A DNA stretch of 64,000 bases from AWTP1-13 sp033764875 (GCA_033764875.1 JANRIO010000072.1:62001-126000); one strand, 5' to 3'; shown: positions 1 through 8,825, counted from the first letter of the stretch. Notes: a model not told the origin generated them from the letters alone. Program-made: numbers and translations.

Positions 1-847
1 CCTCTGCCGCGGCGTGCGCCGGGGCGAGGCGGGTCTTGCGGCGCGCACGCAGACGAGCCTTGCCGTCAGCGTCGACGGCGAGCGCTGGCTTCTTCTCAAT
101 GCTTCGCCCGATCTGCGCGCCCAGCTCGCCGCGGCACCGGCCCTGCAGGCGCAGGCCGGCACGGGCGTGCGCAACAGCCCCATCGGCGCCGTGGTGCTGA
201 CCAACGGCGATGTCGATGCCGTGGCGGGCCTGCTCGGCCTGCGCGAGGGCTTCGCCTTCGATCTCTACGCCGCCGGACCGGTGCTCGAGGCGCTGGCCGG
301 CAACGCCATCTTCAACGTGCTGGCACCGGGCCTCGTCCCGCGCAGGCCGCTCCCGGTGGGCCGGCCCGTCGAGGTGCTTCCGGGTCTGGCCGTGGAGGCG
401 TTCCTGGTGCCCGGCAAGACCGCGCTCTACCTGGAGACGGAGGCGCCCGACTTCGGCACGCGGGCGGGCGACACCATCGGCCTCGAGGTACGCGGCACGG
501 CCGGCGGCGCGCGCTTCTTCTTCGTCCCCTCCTGCGCCGGTGTCGATGCCGCGTTGCGCGCGCGCCTGGCCGGGGCGCCGCTGGTGCTCTTCGACGGCAC
601 CCTCTACACTGACGACGAGATGATCGCCCAGGGCCTCTCGCCCAAGACGGGTCAACGCATGGGACACATGGCGATGGCGGGTCCGGCCGGCTCCGTGGCA
701 GCGCTTGCCGACGTCGCCATCGCGCGCCGCATCTTCATCCACATCAACAACTCCAACCCCGTCCTCGATGCGAGCAGCCCCGAGCGCCGGGCGGTCGAGA
801 CGGCGGGCTGGGAGATCGCCGCGGACGGCATGGAGATCGAGCTATGA
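1..847 (+). CDS. pqqB: PqqB, 5'-truncated by window edge
   Basis: Metallo-beta-lactamase-fold protein of pyrroloquinoline quinone (PQQ) biosynthesis, thought to act in oxidative tailoring or handling of the cofactor. Reading starts in frame at base 2 with a Cys-rich segment (LCRGVRRGEAGLAARTQTSL), which matches the part of PqqB just after its N-terminal Cys cluster, so roughly 25-30 residues lie upstream of the window. The rest (LLNASPDLRAQL, FDGTLYTDDEM, GHMAMAGP, IHINNSNPVLD) is typical PqqB. The stop codon TGA overlaps the pqqC start in ATGA, so the two are translationally coupled. pqqA, if present, would be upstream and is not visible. Confidence 0.95.
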   Translation, partial: LCRGVRRGEAGLAARTQTSLAVSVDGERWLLLNASPDLRAQLAAAPALQAQAGTGVRNSPIGAVVLTNGDVDAVAGLLGLREGFAFDLYAAGPVLEALAGNAIFNVLAPGLVPRRPLPVGRPVEVLPGLAVEAFLVPGKTALYLETEAPDFGTRAGDTIGLEVRGTAGGARFFFVPSCAGVDAALRARLAGAPLVLFDGTLYTDDEMIAQGLSPKTGQRMGHMAMAGPAGSVAALADVAIARRIFIHINNSNPVLDASSPERRAVETAGWEIAADGMEIEL

Positions 848-1581
848 CGGAAAGCCTGATGAGCCCCGCCGAGCTCGAGGCCGCCATTCGCGCCGTCGGC
901 GCCGAGCGCTATCACGACAAGCACCCCTTCCACCACCTGCTGCACGGCGGCAAGCTCGGCAAGGGCCAGGTCCAGGCCTGGGCCCTCAACCGCTACTGCT
1001 ACCAGGCGGGCGTGCCGCGCAAGGACGCAGCCCTCATCAGCCGCGTGGAGGATCGCGAGCTGCGCCGCGAGTGGGTGCATCGCATCCACGACCACGACGG
1101 CCTCGGCGGCGAGGAGGGCGGCATCGAGCGCTGGCTCGTGCTCACCGACGTGCTGGGGCTCGACCGCGGCTACGTCGTGTCCATGCAGGGCGCGCTGCCC
1201 GCGACGCGCTTTGCCGTCGAGGCCTACGTGCGCTTCGTGCGCGAGATGCCGCTGCTCGATGCGGTCGCCTCCTCGCTGACCGAGCTGTTCGCGCCCCGCA
1301 TCCACAAGGAGCGCATCGCCGGCATGCTGGAGAGCTACGATTTCGTCGGCGAGCGGGCCATGCAGTACTTCCGCCGCCGCCTCGACCAGGCCAACCGCGA
1401 TTCCGACTTCGCCCTCGACTACGTCAAGCGCTGCGCGCGCACGCCGCAGGAGCAGCAGGCGGCCATCGCCGCCGTGCGCTTCAAGTGCGACGTGCTGTGG
1501 GCCCAGCTCGACGCCCTGCATCATGCCTATGTCACGCCGGGCCTGATCCCGCCCGGCGCCTTCCGGCCGGAGGCGACGTGA
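844..1581 (+). CDS. pqqC: PqqC, pyrroloquinoline-quinone synthase
   Basis: Cofactorless oxidase of the haem-oxygenase-like fold that performs the final ring closure and eight-electron oxidation of the PQQ precursor. At 245 residues it has normal family length. The N-terminal block YHDKHPFHHLLHGGKL and the segment QAWALNRYCYQ carry conserved active-site His, Tyr and Arg residues, followed by IHDHDG. The start ATG overlaps the pqqB stop (ATGA), and the stop overlaps the pqqD start in TGATG. It is cytoplasmic and part of the pqqBCDE operon. Confidence 0.97.
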   Translation: MTESLMSPAELEAAIRAVGAERYHDKHPFHHLLHGGKLGKGQVQAWALNRYCYQAGVPRKDAALISRVEDRELRREWVHRIHDHDGLGGEEGGIERWLVLTDVLGLDRGYVVSMQGALPATRFAVEAYVRFVREMPLLDAVASSLTELFAPRIHKERIAGMLESYDFVGERAMQYFRRRLDQANRDSDFALDYVKRCARTPQEQQAAIAAVRFKCDVLWAQLDALHHAYVTPGLIPPGAFRPEAT

Positions 1582-1874
1582 TGGCAGCCATCGAGCGCGC
1601 CATCATCGGTGAGGCCTCGCGCCCGCGGTTGGCCCGCAGCGTCATGCTGCGCGAGGACAAGGCGCGCGGCGCCTGGCGCATCCTGGCGCCCGAGCGCGTC
1701 TTCACGCCCGATCCGGTCGCCATCGAGGTTCTGCGCCTGTGCGACGGGCAGCGCGACTGCGCCGAGATCGCCCGCGTGTTGGCGCTGAGCTACGAGGCGG
1801 ACGCGGGCGCCATCCTCGCCGATATCCTGCCGATGCTGCAGGATCTCGCCGACAAGGGGGTGATCGAGGCGTGA
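1581..1874 (+). CDS. pqqD: PqqD, peptide chaperone of PQQ biosynthesis
   Basis: Small (97 residues) RiPP-recognition-element protein that binds the PqqA precursor peptide and presents it to the radical-SAM enzyme PqqE. It has the expected winged-helix pattern: a LAPERVFTPDPVAIEVLRLCDG segment trimmed to VFTPDPVAIEVLRLCDG, then a recognition helix around DCAEIARVLALSYEAD. The start ATG at 1581 shares its A with the pqqC TGA; the stop TGA overlaps the pqqE GTG start. Tight coupling on both sides supports this start. Confidence 0.95.
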   Translation: MAAIERAIIGEASRPRLARSVMLREDKARGAWRILAPERVFTPDPVAIEVLRLCDGQRDCAEIARVLALSYEADAGAILADILPMLQDLADKGVIEA

Positions 1875-3016
1875 GCGAGCCCTCTCTCCCGACCGATGCT
1901 GCCCGGCCGCCTTCGCCGCCGCCCTTGGGCCTGCTCGCCGAGCTCACGCACCGCTGTCCGCTGCAATGCCCCTACTGCTCCAACCCCCTCGCCCTCGAGC
2001 GGCCCAAGGGCGAGCTTGCGACCGACGAGTGGCGGCGCGTGCTCGGCGAGGCCGCCGATCTCGGCGTGCTGCAGCTGCATCTCTCCGGCGGCGAGCCGAC
2101 CTTGCGCCCCGACCTCGAGGCGATCGTGGCGCATGCCGCCCAGGTGGGCCTCTACAGCAACCTCATCACCTCGGGCGTGGCGCTCACCGAGGCCCGTCTC
2201 GCGGCGCTCGCGCACGCCGGCCTCGCGCACGTGCAGATCTCGCTGCAGGACACGGTGGCCGCGAGCGCCGACCGCCTCGCCCACTACCAGGGCGCGCACG
2301 CCCGCAAGCTGGCCCTGGCTGCGGCCGTGCGCAAGGCCGGCCTTGCCCTGACGCTGAACGCGCCGCTGCATCGCCACAACGTCGCCCGCACCGCCGACTT
2401 CATCGAGCTGGCGGTGGCGATCGGCGCCCGCCGCCTCGAGGTGGCGCACGTGCAATACTACGGCTGGGCGCTTGCCAACCGCGCCGCCCTGATGCCGACG
2501 CGCGCGGAGGTGGACGCGAGCGTGCGCGTGGTGGAGGCGGCGCGCGCCAGGCTCAAGGGCATCCTCACCATCGACCTCGTGCTGCCGGACTACTACGCCA
2601 CGCGCCCCAAGCCCTGCATGGGCGGCTGGGGCCGCGGCATCATCAACGTCACGCCGTCGGGGCTGGCCTTGCCCTGCCACGCCGCCCAGTCCATTCCGGG
2701 TCTCGTCTTCGACAGCGTGCGCGCGCGGTCCCTGCAGGAGATCTGGGAGACGTCGCCCGCCTTCGCCGCCTTCCGCGGCACCGGCTGGATGCGCGAGCCC
2801 TGCCTGAGCTGCGATCGGCGCGAGCGCGACTGGGGCGGCTGCCGTTGCCAGGCTTTCGCCGTCACCGGGGACGCGCGCAATGCCGATCCCGCCTGCGCCC
2901 TGTCCAGCCACCATGCGGACTTCACGGGCGCGGCCGCCGCGGAGGCCGCATCCGCCCCCCCGGAGTTCCGCTACCGCCGCTTCTCCGGTGCCCCGGCCGT
3001 GACGGTAGCGGAGTAG
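1871..3016 (+). CDS. pqqE: PqqE, radical SAM enzyme linking Glu and Tyr of PqqA
   Basis: Radical S-adenosylmethionine protein that forms the carbon-carbon bond between Glu and Tyr of the PqqA peptide. The GTG start at 1871 lies in a GTGA overlap with the pqqD stop and gives a normal 381-residue product. The radical-SAM 4Fe-4S motif CxxxCxxC is at residues 29-36 (RCPLQCPYC), with the Gly-rich SAM segment LSGGEPTLRPD. The C-terminal SPASM domain shows the auxiliary-cluster cysteines (CMGGWGRG, LPCHAA, EPCLSCDRRERDWGGCRCQAF, ADPACALS). Last gene of the operon; the next gene is convergent 7 bases away. Confidence 0.97.
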   Translation: MSEPSLPTDAARPPSPPPLGLLAELTHRCPLQCPYCSNPLALERPKGELATDEWRRVLGEAADLGVLQLHLSGGEPTLRPDLEAIVAHAAQVGLYSNLITSGVALTEARLAALAHAGLAHVQISLQDTVAASADRLAHYQGAHARKLALAAAVRKAGLALTLNAPLHRHNVARTADFIELAVAIGARRLEVAHVQYYGWALANRAALMPTRAEVDASVRVVEAARARLKGILTIDLVLPDYYATRPKPCMGGWGRGIINVTPSGLALPCHAAQSIPGLVFDSVRARSLQEIWETSPAFAAFRGTGWMREPCLSCDRRERDWGGCRCQAFAVTGDARNADPACALSSHHADFTGAAAAEAASAPPEFRYRRFSGAPAVTVAE

Positions 3017-3023
3017 GGGGCCT

Positions 3024-3956
3024 TCACGCCGCGTCGCCGAGGCTCGGCAGCACCGCCTCGATCTCGGCCCGGCGCGGCTCCAGGAAGCGCGGCAGCTTCA
3101 AGGCCCCGCCCAGCGCCGCCTGCGGCTCGTCGACGGCAAAGCCCGGCGTGTCGGTCGCGATCTCGAACAGCACGCCGCCCGGCTCGCGGAAATAGACGGA
3201 GCGGAAATAGTTGCGGTCCTTCTGCTCCGTCACGTGCTGGCCGTGCAGGCTGGCGAGCTTGCGCGCCATCTCCGCCTGCTCGGCGTCGTCGGCCGCGCGG
3301 AACGCCACGTGGTGCACCGAGCCGCGGCCCATGCGCCCCTTGAGGAAGCCCTTGGCCTCGCGGATGTCGACGACGCCGCCCTGCGCCGCGCCGCTCGCGT
3401 AGCGCGTCACCGTGCCGTCCTGGCCCGTCTCCCGGAAGCCCAGCACGTCGGTGAGGATCGCCGCCGTCGGGCCCTTGTCTTCCAGCAGCAGGCTGACGCC
3501 GTGAAAGCCGCGGATGGCGTGCTCGGCCGGAATGCCCCCGGCCGCCTGGCCGGGCTCGGCCTCCGCGCCCGCGACGCCGACCAGCGCCAGGCTCATGCCG
3601 TCGGGATCGGTGAACGCGAGCACGCTCTCGCCGAAGCGCTTCTCGGGCGCCTCGTGCGCCACGCCCTTCTCGACCAGGCGTTGGGTCCAGAAGCCGATTG
3701 CGGCCGCAGGCACGCGGAACGTCGTGGTCTGGGCCTGGCCGACGCCGTTGCGGCCGGCCGCCGCGTGCTCCCAGGGAAAGAAGGTGAGGATGCTGCCGGG
3801 GCTGCCGGTCTCGTCGCCGAAGTAGAAGTGATAGGTTCCCGGATCGTCGAAGTTGACGGTCTTCTTGACCAGGCGGAGGCCCAGGTCGCGCGTATAGAAT
3901 GCGAGGTTGCGGGCCGCGTGGCCTGCGATCGCCGTGACGTGATGGATGCCGTGCAT
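3024..3956 (-). CDS. VOC-family ring-cleaving dioxygenase-like protein
   Basis: Two-domain vicinal-oxygen-chelate (glyoxalase/bleomycin) protein of the 'ring-cleaving dioxygenase' group (MhqO/MhqE/LinE-like). The first VOC module begins GIHHVTAIAGHAARNLAFYT and the second begins AIRGFHGVSLLLEDK; both carry the expected metal-ligand His near the first strand, with distal Glu in VLFEIATDTPGF. Start chosen at the ATG at 3956 (310 residues), preceded by GGAAAGG; the longer reading frame upstream has no supporting ribosome site. Members of this group are linked to hydroquinone or quinone detoxification, but substrate cannot be read from sequence. Divergent from the nitroreductase next door, which may also handle quinones or nitroaromatics. 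Confidence 0.85.
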   Translation of the reverse strand: MHGIHHVTAIAGHAARNLAFYTRDLGLRLVKKTVNFDDPGTYHFYFGDETGSPGSILTFFPWEHAAAGRNGVGQAQTTTFRVPAAAIGFWTQRLVEKGVAHEAPEKRFGESVLAFTDPDGMSLALVGVAGAEAEPGQAAGGIPAEHAIRGFHGVSLLLEDKGPTAAILTDVLGFRETGQDGTVTRYASGAAQGGVVDIREAKGFLKGRMGRGSVHHVAFRAADDAEQAEMARKLASLHGQHVTEQKDRNYFRSVYFREPGGVLFEIATDTPGFAVDEPQAALGGALKLPRFLEPRRAEIEAVLPSLGDAA

Positions 3957-4142
3957 GGGGTGGTGCCCTTTCCGTTCCGCGTCGCGCGGAGCAATCTCTG
4001 ATCTGGCGCAGAATCTAGGAACGCCGGTGGATGGAAACAATGCCTGCACGGTCGGACGGCATCCGCATCGGTGACAACGCGCAATGAAGCCCTACGCTTC
4101 TGCACATCCATGACTGCCAGGCCGTGTCGAAAGGAGCCCGCC

Positions 4143-4820
4143 GTGTTGAGCGACTACCAGCCCGTCCCGCTGCCGGATTTCGAGGAGTATCCCGTCGAGG
4201 AGATGCGCCGCCGCGCGCAGGCCTTCCATGCCCTGGTCCGCCGCCGGCACACGCTGCGCGAGTTCTCGCCGCGGCCGGTTCCGCGCGACATCATCGAGAC
4301 CTGCCTGAGGGCCGCGGGCACCGCGCCCAACGGCGCCAACCTGCAGCCCTGGCACTTCGCCGTCATCGGCAGCGCCCCGTTGAAGCACCGCATCCGCATC
4401 GAGGCCGAGGCGGAGGAGCGCGCCTTCTACGCCGGTCGCGCCGGCCAGGAGTGGCTGGAGGCGCTGAAGCCGCTCGGCACCGATCCGGCCAAGCCCTTTC
4501 TCGAGGTGGCGCCATGGCTGATCGCCATTTTCGGCGCGCGCAGGAGCGCCGGGCCCGACGGCGTGTTGCGCAAGAGCTACTACGTGCCGGAATCGGTCGG
4601 CATCGCCACCGGCATCCTGATCACGGCCCTGCATGCCGCGGGGCTGGCAACGCTCACCCACACGCCGAGCCCCATGGGCTTCCTCAACGAGATCTGCGGC
4701 CGGCCCGAGACGGAGAAGCCCTACATCCTCCTGGTCGCCGGCTACCCGGCGGAGGGCGCCACCGTTCCGGCCCATGCGCTGGCCAAGCGCCCGCTCGAGG
4801 ACATCGCGACGTTCCTGTGA
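4143..4820 (+). CDS. Nitroreductase-family flavoprotein
   Basis: FMN-dependent nitroreductase-fold protein of 225 residues. The FMN-binding signature RRRHTLREFSPRPVP and the following APNGANLQPWHFAVI are characteristic, as is VPESVGIATGILITALHAAGL. GTG at 4143 is chosen as start because AAAGGAG ends 6 bases upstream; the ATG candidates further upstream lack this. It probably reduces nitro- or quinone-like compounds with NAD(P)H; the substrate is unknown. It resembles the BluB/iodotyrosine-deiodinase-like branch in its N-terminal FEEYPVEEM segment, which is an alternative reading. It is divergent from the VOC dioxygenase and convergent with the FAH-family gene. Confidence 0.88.
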   Translation: MLSDYQPVPLPDFEEYPVEEMRRRAQAFHALVRRRHTLREFSPRPVPRDIIETCLRAAGTAPNGANLQPWHFAVIGSAPLKHRIRIEAEAEERAFYAGRAGQEWLEALKPLGTDPAKPFLEVAPWLIAIFGARRSAGPDGVLRKSYYVPESVGIATGILITALHAAGLATLTHTPSPMGFLNEICGRPETEKPYILLVAGYPAEGATVPAHALAKRPLEDIATFL

Positions 4821-4838
4821 GGTTGCGTGCCGTGGGGC

Positions 4839-4855
4839 CCGGCGCCGCGCGCCGG
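4839..4855. terminator. GC-rich hairpin between convergent genes
   Basis: CCGGCGC (4839-4845) pairs with GCGCCGG (4849-4855) around a 3-base loop. It lies 18 bases beyond the nitroreductase stop and between two converging genes, as expected of a shared terminator. There is no clear T run on either strand, so this is a weak call. Confidence 0.3.
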
Positions 4856-4972
4856 CGCGGCTCGTCGCATCCCGACGGCGATTGATCCGAGAGCTGAAAG
4901 ATCCCGGCCCGCCGCGCCTGCACGTGGCGTCCGGGACCGCAAACGGAGAGGGCGTGGGCAGACGCGCAGGCG

Positions 4973-5842
4973 TCAGCCCTCGTCGCGGATGGGGTTGGAC
5001 AGGATGCCGATGCCCTCGATCTCGATCTCGACGGTGTCGCCGGCCTTCATCCACGCCGGCGGCTTGCGCGCATGCGCCACGCCCTGCGGCGTGCCGGTGG
5101 CGATCAGATCGCCGGGCTCCAAGGTCATGAACTCCGACAGCAGCGCGATGGTGCGCGCCACGGAGAAGATCATGTCGGAGGTGTTGGAATCCTGCATCGT
5201 GCGGCCGTTGACGCGCGTCGCGATCCGCAGCGGCGTCGCCCCCGGCGGCAGCGCGTCTGCCGTGACCACGACGGGGCCCAGCGGCCCCGTGCCGTCGAAA
5301 TTCTTGCCGGCGAGCCATTGCGTCGTCTTGCGCTGGAAGTCGCGCACCGACACGTCGTTGAAGATGGTGTAGCCGAACACGTGCTCGAGCGCCCGCGCCT
5401 CCGGGATGTGGCGGCCGCCCGTGCCGATGACGATGGTGAGCTCGCACTCGTAGTCGAGCTGCTCGGACTGCCTCGGGCGGATCACCGGCTCCCCGTGCGC
5501 GACCAGCGAGCTGTCGTAGCGGGCAAAGAACGAGGGGTAGGTCGGCGGCGGGTGCCCGCCCTCCTTGGCGTGCTCCAGGTAGTTGAGGCCGACGCAGATG
5601 AACTTCGGCGGCTGCGCGATCGGCAGCGCCACCTTGAGCGCGCCGAGCGCGTGCACGGCGCTGGGCGCAGCCTTGGCCGCGGCGGCCTTGACGGCCGCGA
5701 GCCCCGGCGCGCCGGCAGCGATCAGGGCCTGGATGGAGCCGGGCGCCCCCGGGTCGACGGTGGCGACGTCGACAACGCCTTTGTCGGTGACGACGCCGAG
5801 GCGCGGCGCGCCGCCGCCCTGCGAGAACATCATGAGCTTCAT
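4973..5842 (-). CDS. Fumarylacetoacetate hydrolase (FAH) family protein
   Basis: 289-residue FAH-superfamily enzyme. The divalent-metal site and catalytic fold are visible as PPKFICVGLNYLEHAKEGG, the Glu-rich DYECELTIVIG, FGYTIFNDVSVRDFQ, TQWLAGKNFDGTGPLGP and the C-terminal LEPGDLIATGTPQGV. Family members include 2-hydroxyhepta-2,4-diene-1,7-dioate isomerase, acylpyruvate hydrolase and oxaloacetate decarboxylase; the sequence does not choose among them. The ATG start is preceded by GGAAAG. It stands alone: the upstream 300 bases hold hairpin repeats, so it is probably not in the MetE-like operon. Confidence 0.9.
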   Translation of the reverse strand: MKLMMFSQGGGAPRLGVVTDKGVVDVATVDPGAPGSIQALIAAGAPGLAAVKAAAAKAAPSAVHALGALKVALPIAQPPKFICVGLNYLEHAKEGGHPPPTYPSFFARYDSSLVAHGEPVIRPRQSEQLDYECELTIVIGTGGRHIPEARALEHVFGYTIFNDVSVRDFQRKTTQWLAGKNFDGTGPLGPVVVTADALPPGATPLRIATRVNGRTMQDSNTSDMIFSVARTIALLSEFMTLEPGDLIATGTPQGVAHARKPPAWMKAGDTVEIEIEGIGILSNPIRDEG

Positions 5843-5968
5843 GGGAGCTTTCCGTTGCTGGAGCTGACGGTCGTGGGATGGGTTTCCGTTGCGCCGCTCG
5901 CGGCTGCCGCCTGCGTCGAGGCCGCGGAGGCTGCGCCCGGCGCAGGCGAGGTGGAATGCGATCGGGTG

Positions 5969-5998
5969 GCGTGGATGCCCGCCTGCGCGGGCACGACG
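5969..5998 (+). repeat. 30-base hairpin repeat, unit 1
   Basis: Thirty bases beginning GCGTGGATGCCCGCC and ending CACGACG, with a stem GCCCGC/GCGGGC around CTGC. First of seven related units in the window (others at 6075, 17469, 17533, 58538, 58602 and 58789). It lies in the 301-base gap 5843-6143 between the MetE-like gene and the FAH-family gene; apart from this and unit 2 I see nothing else there. Confidence 0.8.
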
Positions 5999-6074
5999 AA
6001 CGTGGGTGTGCGAGGGGAGAGGCCGGCACCGTCTCCACGCTTGCTGCCGCCCGCGGCGCTTGCCGCCACCGCGA

Positions 6075-6104
6075 CGTCATCCCCGCGCTGGCGGGAATCC
6101 ACGC
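6075..6104 (-). repeat. 30-base hairpin repeat, unit 2 (inverted)
   Basis: Read on the minus strand this is GCGTGGATTCCCGCCAGCGC followed by GGGGATGACG, the same 30-base unit as at 5969 but inverted. The stem is ATTCCCGC/GCGGGGAT with one G-T wobble. Its start is 106 bases from unit 1. The forward-then-inverted pairing is the same as at the two other loci in the window. Confidence 0.8.
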
Positions 6105-6143
6105 AAGGCCGCGAAGGGCGGAGCGCCGGCCGCATGGTATCGG

Positions 6144-7175
6144 CTAGCCCAACTCGGCGCGGACGATGGCCGCGCCGTCGGCGAGCGCCTTGAGCTTGGC
6201 GAAGGCGAGGTCGCGGGGCATGTACTTCATGCCGCAGTCGGGGGCCGGCACCAGCCGATCCGGGCTCAGGAACTTCAGCCCCGCACGGATGCGCCCCGCC
6301 ACCTCCTCCGGCGTCTCCGCCGTCTTGGCCGAGAGGTCGATGACGCCGAGCATGATCGTCTTCGGCGCCAGCTCCTTCAGCACCCCGAGATCGAGCTTGG
6401 GTTGTGCCGCCTCGATGGAGATCTGGCTGGCCGTGCAGTTGGCGAGCTCGGGCAGGAAGGAGTAGCCCGTCGACTTGTGCTCGCCCGAGACCAGCGCCGC
6501 ATAGCCAAAGCACAGGTGCACGATGGTCGGCACCTTGAGCCCCTCCAGCGCCCGGTTGATGGCCTTGACGGCGATGCGCTTGGCGGCATCGGGGTCGTTG
6601 CGCAGCCACGGCTCGTCGAGCTGGATGAAGTCGGCGCCGGCCTTCTCGAGGTCGCGCACCTCCGCGTTCACGGCCGCCGCGTAGTCCATGACCATCTCGT
6701 CGGCGTCCTTGTAGAACTCGTTCTTGGCCTGCTGCGCCAGGGTGAACGGGCCGGGCAGGGTGATCTTGGTGAGCCTGTCGGTATTGCGCTTCAGGAAGGC
6801 CATGTCGCGCGTCTCGACGGCGGCCACGCGCCGGATGCGGCCCGTCACCCGCGGCACCGGTGTCTCGTGGCCGGTGCGGGCACGCACGATGGCCGGGTTG
6901 TGCGTGTCGATGCCCTCGAGCGCGGTGGCGAAGCGGTTGGAGTAGCTCTCCCGCCGCATCTCGCCGTCGGTGATGATGTCGATGCCCGCCCGCTCCATGT
7001 CGCGGATGGCGATCAGCGTGGCGTCGTCCTGCGCCTCCTCCAGCCACGGCTCGGGCACGCGCCAGATGTCCATGCGCACGCGCGGCACCGACTTCGACAG
7101 CATGTCGCGGTTCACCAGCCAGTTGGGCTGCGGGTAGCTTCCGACCACCGTCGTCGGCAGGAGCTTGTGGGCCAT
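6144..7175 (-). CDS. Cobalamin-independent methionine synthase (MetE C-domain) family protein
   Basis: 343-residue protein matching only the catalytic C-terminal barrel of MetE. Landmarks are TTVVGSYPQP at the N-terminus, ITLPGPFTLAQQ, FIQLDEPWL, the zinc-ligand segment IVHLCFGY (His-x-Cys) and the C-terminal PAPDCGMKYMP (Cys). Stand-alone proteins of this type transfer methyl groups onto thiols or act on methylated substrates; full MetE activity is not assured because the N-terminal folate domain is missing. Start ATG at 7175 with AAAGGA upstream. It follows the permease gene by 22 bases, so it is probably the last gene of the ABC-importer operon 10696-6144 and may act on the imported compound. 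Confidence 0.85.
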   Translation of the reverse strand: MAHKLLPTTVVGSYPQPNWLVNRDMLSKSVPRVRMDIWRVPEPWLEEAQDDATLIAIRDMERAGIDIITDGEMRRESYSNRFATALEGIDTHNPAIVRARTGHETPVPRVTGRIRRVAAVETRDMAFLKRNTDRLTKITLPGPFTLAQQAKNEFYKDADEMVMDYAAAVNAEVRDLEKAGADFIQLDEPWLRNDPDAAKRIAVKAINRALEGLKVPTIVHLCFGYAALVSGEHKSTGYSFLPELANCTASQISIEAAQPKLDLGVLKELAPKTIMLGVIDLSAKTAETPEEVAGRIRAGLKFLSPDRLVPAPDCGMKYMPRDLAFAKLKALADGAAIVRAELG

Positions 7176-7197
7176 GGGGGCGATCCTTTGTGAGGGG

Positions 7198-8013
7198 TTA
7201 GGCGGCCGTTGCGGCAGCCGCGGTTGGCGCGACCCGGCCGGCGGCCGCCTGCGACTGCGCGCGGCTCGAGGACTGCCATACGACGGCGCGCCGCTCGATG
7301 GCCCGGGCGATGATGTCGTAGGCGATGGACAGCAGCAGGATGGCGAGGATCGCCGCATACACCCGCGGGCTGTCGAGGATCGTCCGGTTGAGCGTGACGA
7401 GGTAGCCGATGCCGGCCGACGAGGTCAGCATCTCCGCCACCACGACGCCGATGATGGCGAGCGCGCCGCCGAGCCGCAAGCCGCTGAACACGGTCGGCAG
7501 CGACGCCGGGATGATGACCTTGCTGATCTGCTGCGGCAGGGTGGCGCCCATGCTGCGCGCCGCCAGCAGGAACTGCGGGTCGATCATGCGCACGCCGGCC
7601 GCCGTCGACAGCATGACGGGGAAGAAGCCGTAGAGCCCGGCGAACACGATCTTGGATTGCGAGCCGATGCCGAGCCAGGCCGTGAACAGCGGGTAGAGGA
7701 TCACGATCGGGATGGCATAGAGGCTGGAGAACACCGGCAGCAGCAGCTCGCGCAGCACGGCGACGCCGCCGACGAGGGCGCCGAGCGTGATGCCGAGGCC
7801 GCAGGCGATCAGGATGGCAATGCCGACCTCGTACAGCGTCACCAGCAGCGCCGAGGCATAGGTGGCCCAGTCGCTGGCGAGCACGGCGAGCACCTTCGAC
7901 AGCGCCGGCAGGAACAGCTCCGGCAGCAGGCCGAGCCGCGGCACCACCTCCCACAGCACGATCAGGAGCACCAGGAGGAGGCGACGCAGCGTTGTGGGGG
8001 AGGGGGGGCGCAT
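7198..8013 (-). CDS. ABC importer permease (SsuC/TauC/ThiX type)
   Basis: 271-residue inner-membrane permease of the BPD-transport family 1. Several hydrophobic spans are visible (LLLVLLIVLWEVVPRLG, VGIAILIACGLGITLGALVG, IVILYPLFTAWLG, YAAILAILLLSIAYDII) together with the cytoplasmic EAA-loop region AARSMGATLPQQISKVIIPA that docks the ATPase. The C-terminal tail is Ala-rich. It follows the ATPase gene by 8 bases. This is the second permease of the operon, suggesting a heterodimeric channel with the protein encoded at 8822-9574. Confidence 0.9.
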   Translation of the reverse strand: MRPPSPTTLRRLLLVLLIVLWEVVPRLGLLPELFLPALSKVLAVLASDWATYASALLVTLYEVGIAILIACGLGITLGALVGGVAVLRELLLPVFSSLYAIPIVILYPLFTAWLGIGSQSKIVFAGLYGFFPVMLSTAAGVRMIDPQFLLAARSMGATLPQQISKVIIPASLPTVFSGLRLGGALAIIGVVVAEMLTSSAGIGYLVTLNRTILDSPRVYAAILAILLLSIAYDIIARAIERRAVVWQSSSRAQSQAAAGRVAPTAAAATAA

Positions 8014-8021
8014 GGCGGGCC

Positions 8022-8825
8022 TCAGTGGGATGCGCGGATCTGCTGCCAGATGCGCTCGCGCAGGCGCCCGAACACGTCGGTCGCCATCATCTCGTAGGTG
8101 CGCGGCCGCGGCAGGTCGATCTCGATGTGATCGATGATGCGGCCCGGCCGCGCCGACATCACCAGCACCTCGTCGGCGAGATAGACCGCCTCCGTCAGGC
8201 TGTGCGTGATGAACACCACCGTCTTGCTCGTCGTCGACCAGATGCGCAGCAGCTCGTGCCCCATGGTCATGCGCGTCTGCTCGTCGAGCGCGGCGAACGG
8301 CTCGTCCATCAGCAGCACCGGCGGATCCTGCACCAGGCCGCGCGCGATCGACACGCGCTGCTTCATGCCGCCCGACAGCTCGTGCGGGTAGCGCGCCGCA
8401 AAGCCGTTGAGGCCGACGAGCGACAGCATCGCCTCGGCCCGCTGCCGCCGCTCGCTGCGCGGCATGCCGCGCAGGCTCAGCGGAAACTCGATGTTGTCGA
8501 CGGTGGTGAGCCAGGGATAGAGGCTCGCCTCCTGGAACACGACGCCGACGCGCGAGGGGTCCGGCGCCGGGATCGGGCGCCCGTGGCAGAGCAGGCTTCC
8601 CTGCGAATGCGCCCGCAAGCCGGCCATCATCATGAGCAACGAGGTCTTGCCGCAGCCGCTGGGGCCGACGATGACCACGAAGCGCCCCCTGCCGACCGTG
8701 ATGTTGATGTCCTCGAGCGCCGGCACACCGCCGCCCTCGGCGGCGTACACGTGGCTGAGCCCGCGGATCTCGAGCGCCGGGCTCGAGTGGGCGGCGAAGG
8801 CGTCCTTGGGGTTCACGATCGTCAT
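8022..8825 (-). CDS. ABC importer ATPase (SsuB/TauB type)
   Basis: 267-residue nucleotide-binding subunit. Walker A is GPSGCGKTS, the Q-loop lies in VVFQEASLYPW, the signature is LSGGMKQRVSIARGL, Walker B plus catalytic Glu is VLLMDEPFAALD and the switch His is in VVFITHSLTEAVYLAD. These and the C-terminal segment with IIDHIEIDLPRPR are typical of nitrate/sulfonate/taurine/thiamine-precursor importers. The ATG at 8825 overlaps the stop of the upstream permease by 4 bases. It powers both permeases of the operon. Confidence 0.93.
   Translation of the reverse strand: MTIVNPKDAFAAHSSPALEIRGLSHVYAAEGGGVPALEDINITVGRGRFVVIVGPSGCGKTSLLMMMAGLRAHSQGSLLCHGRPIPAPDPSRVGVVFQEASLYPWLTTVDNIEFPLSLRGMPRSERRQRAEAMLSLVGLNGFAARYPHELSGGMKQRVSIARGLVQDPPVLLMDEPFAALDEQTRMTMGHELLRIWSTTSKTVVFITHSLTEAVYLADEVLVMSARPGRIIDHIEIDLPRPRTYEMMATDVFGRLRERIWQQIRASH

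Noticed and set aside
5843..6143. A promoter or regulatory RNA for the MetE-like or FAH-family genes in the repeat-bearing gap
   Set aside because: Both flanking genes run on the minus strand; apart from the two 30-base hairpins no promoter hexamers or conserved RNA fold could be supported.
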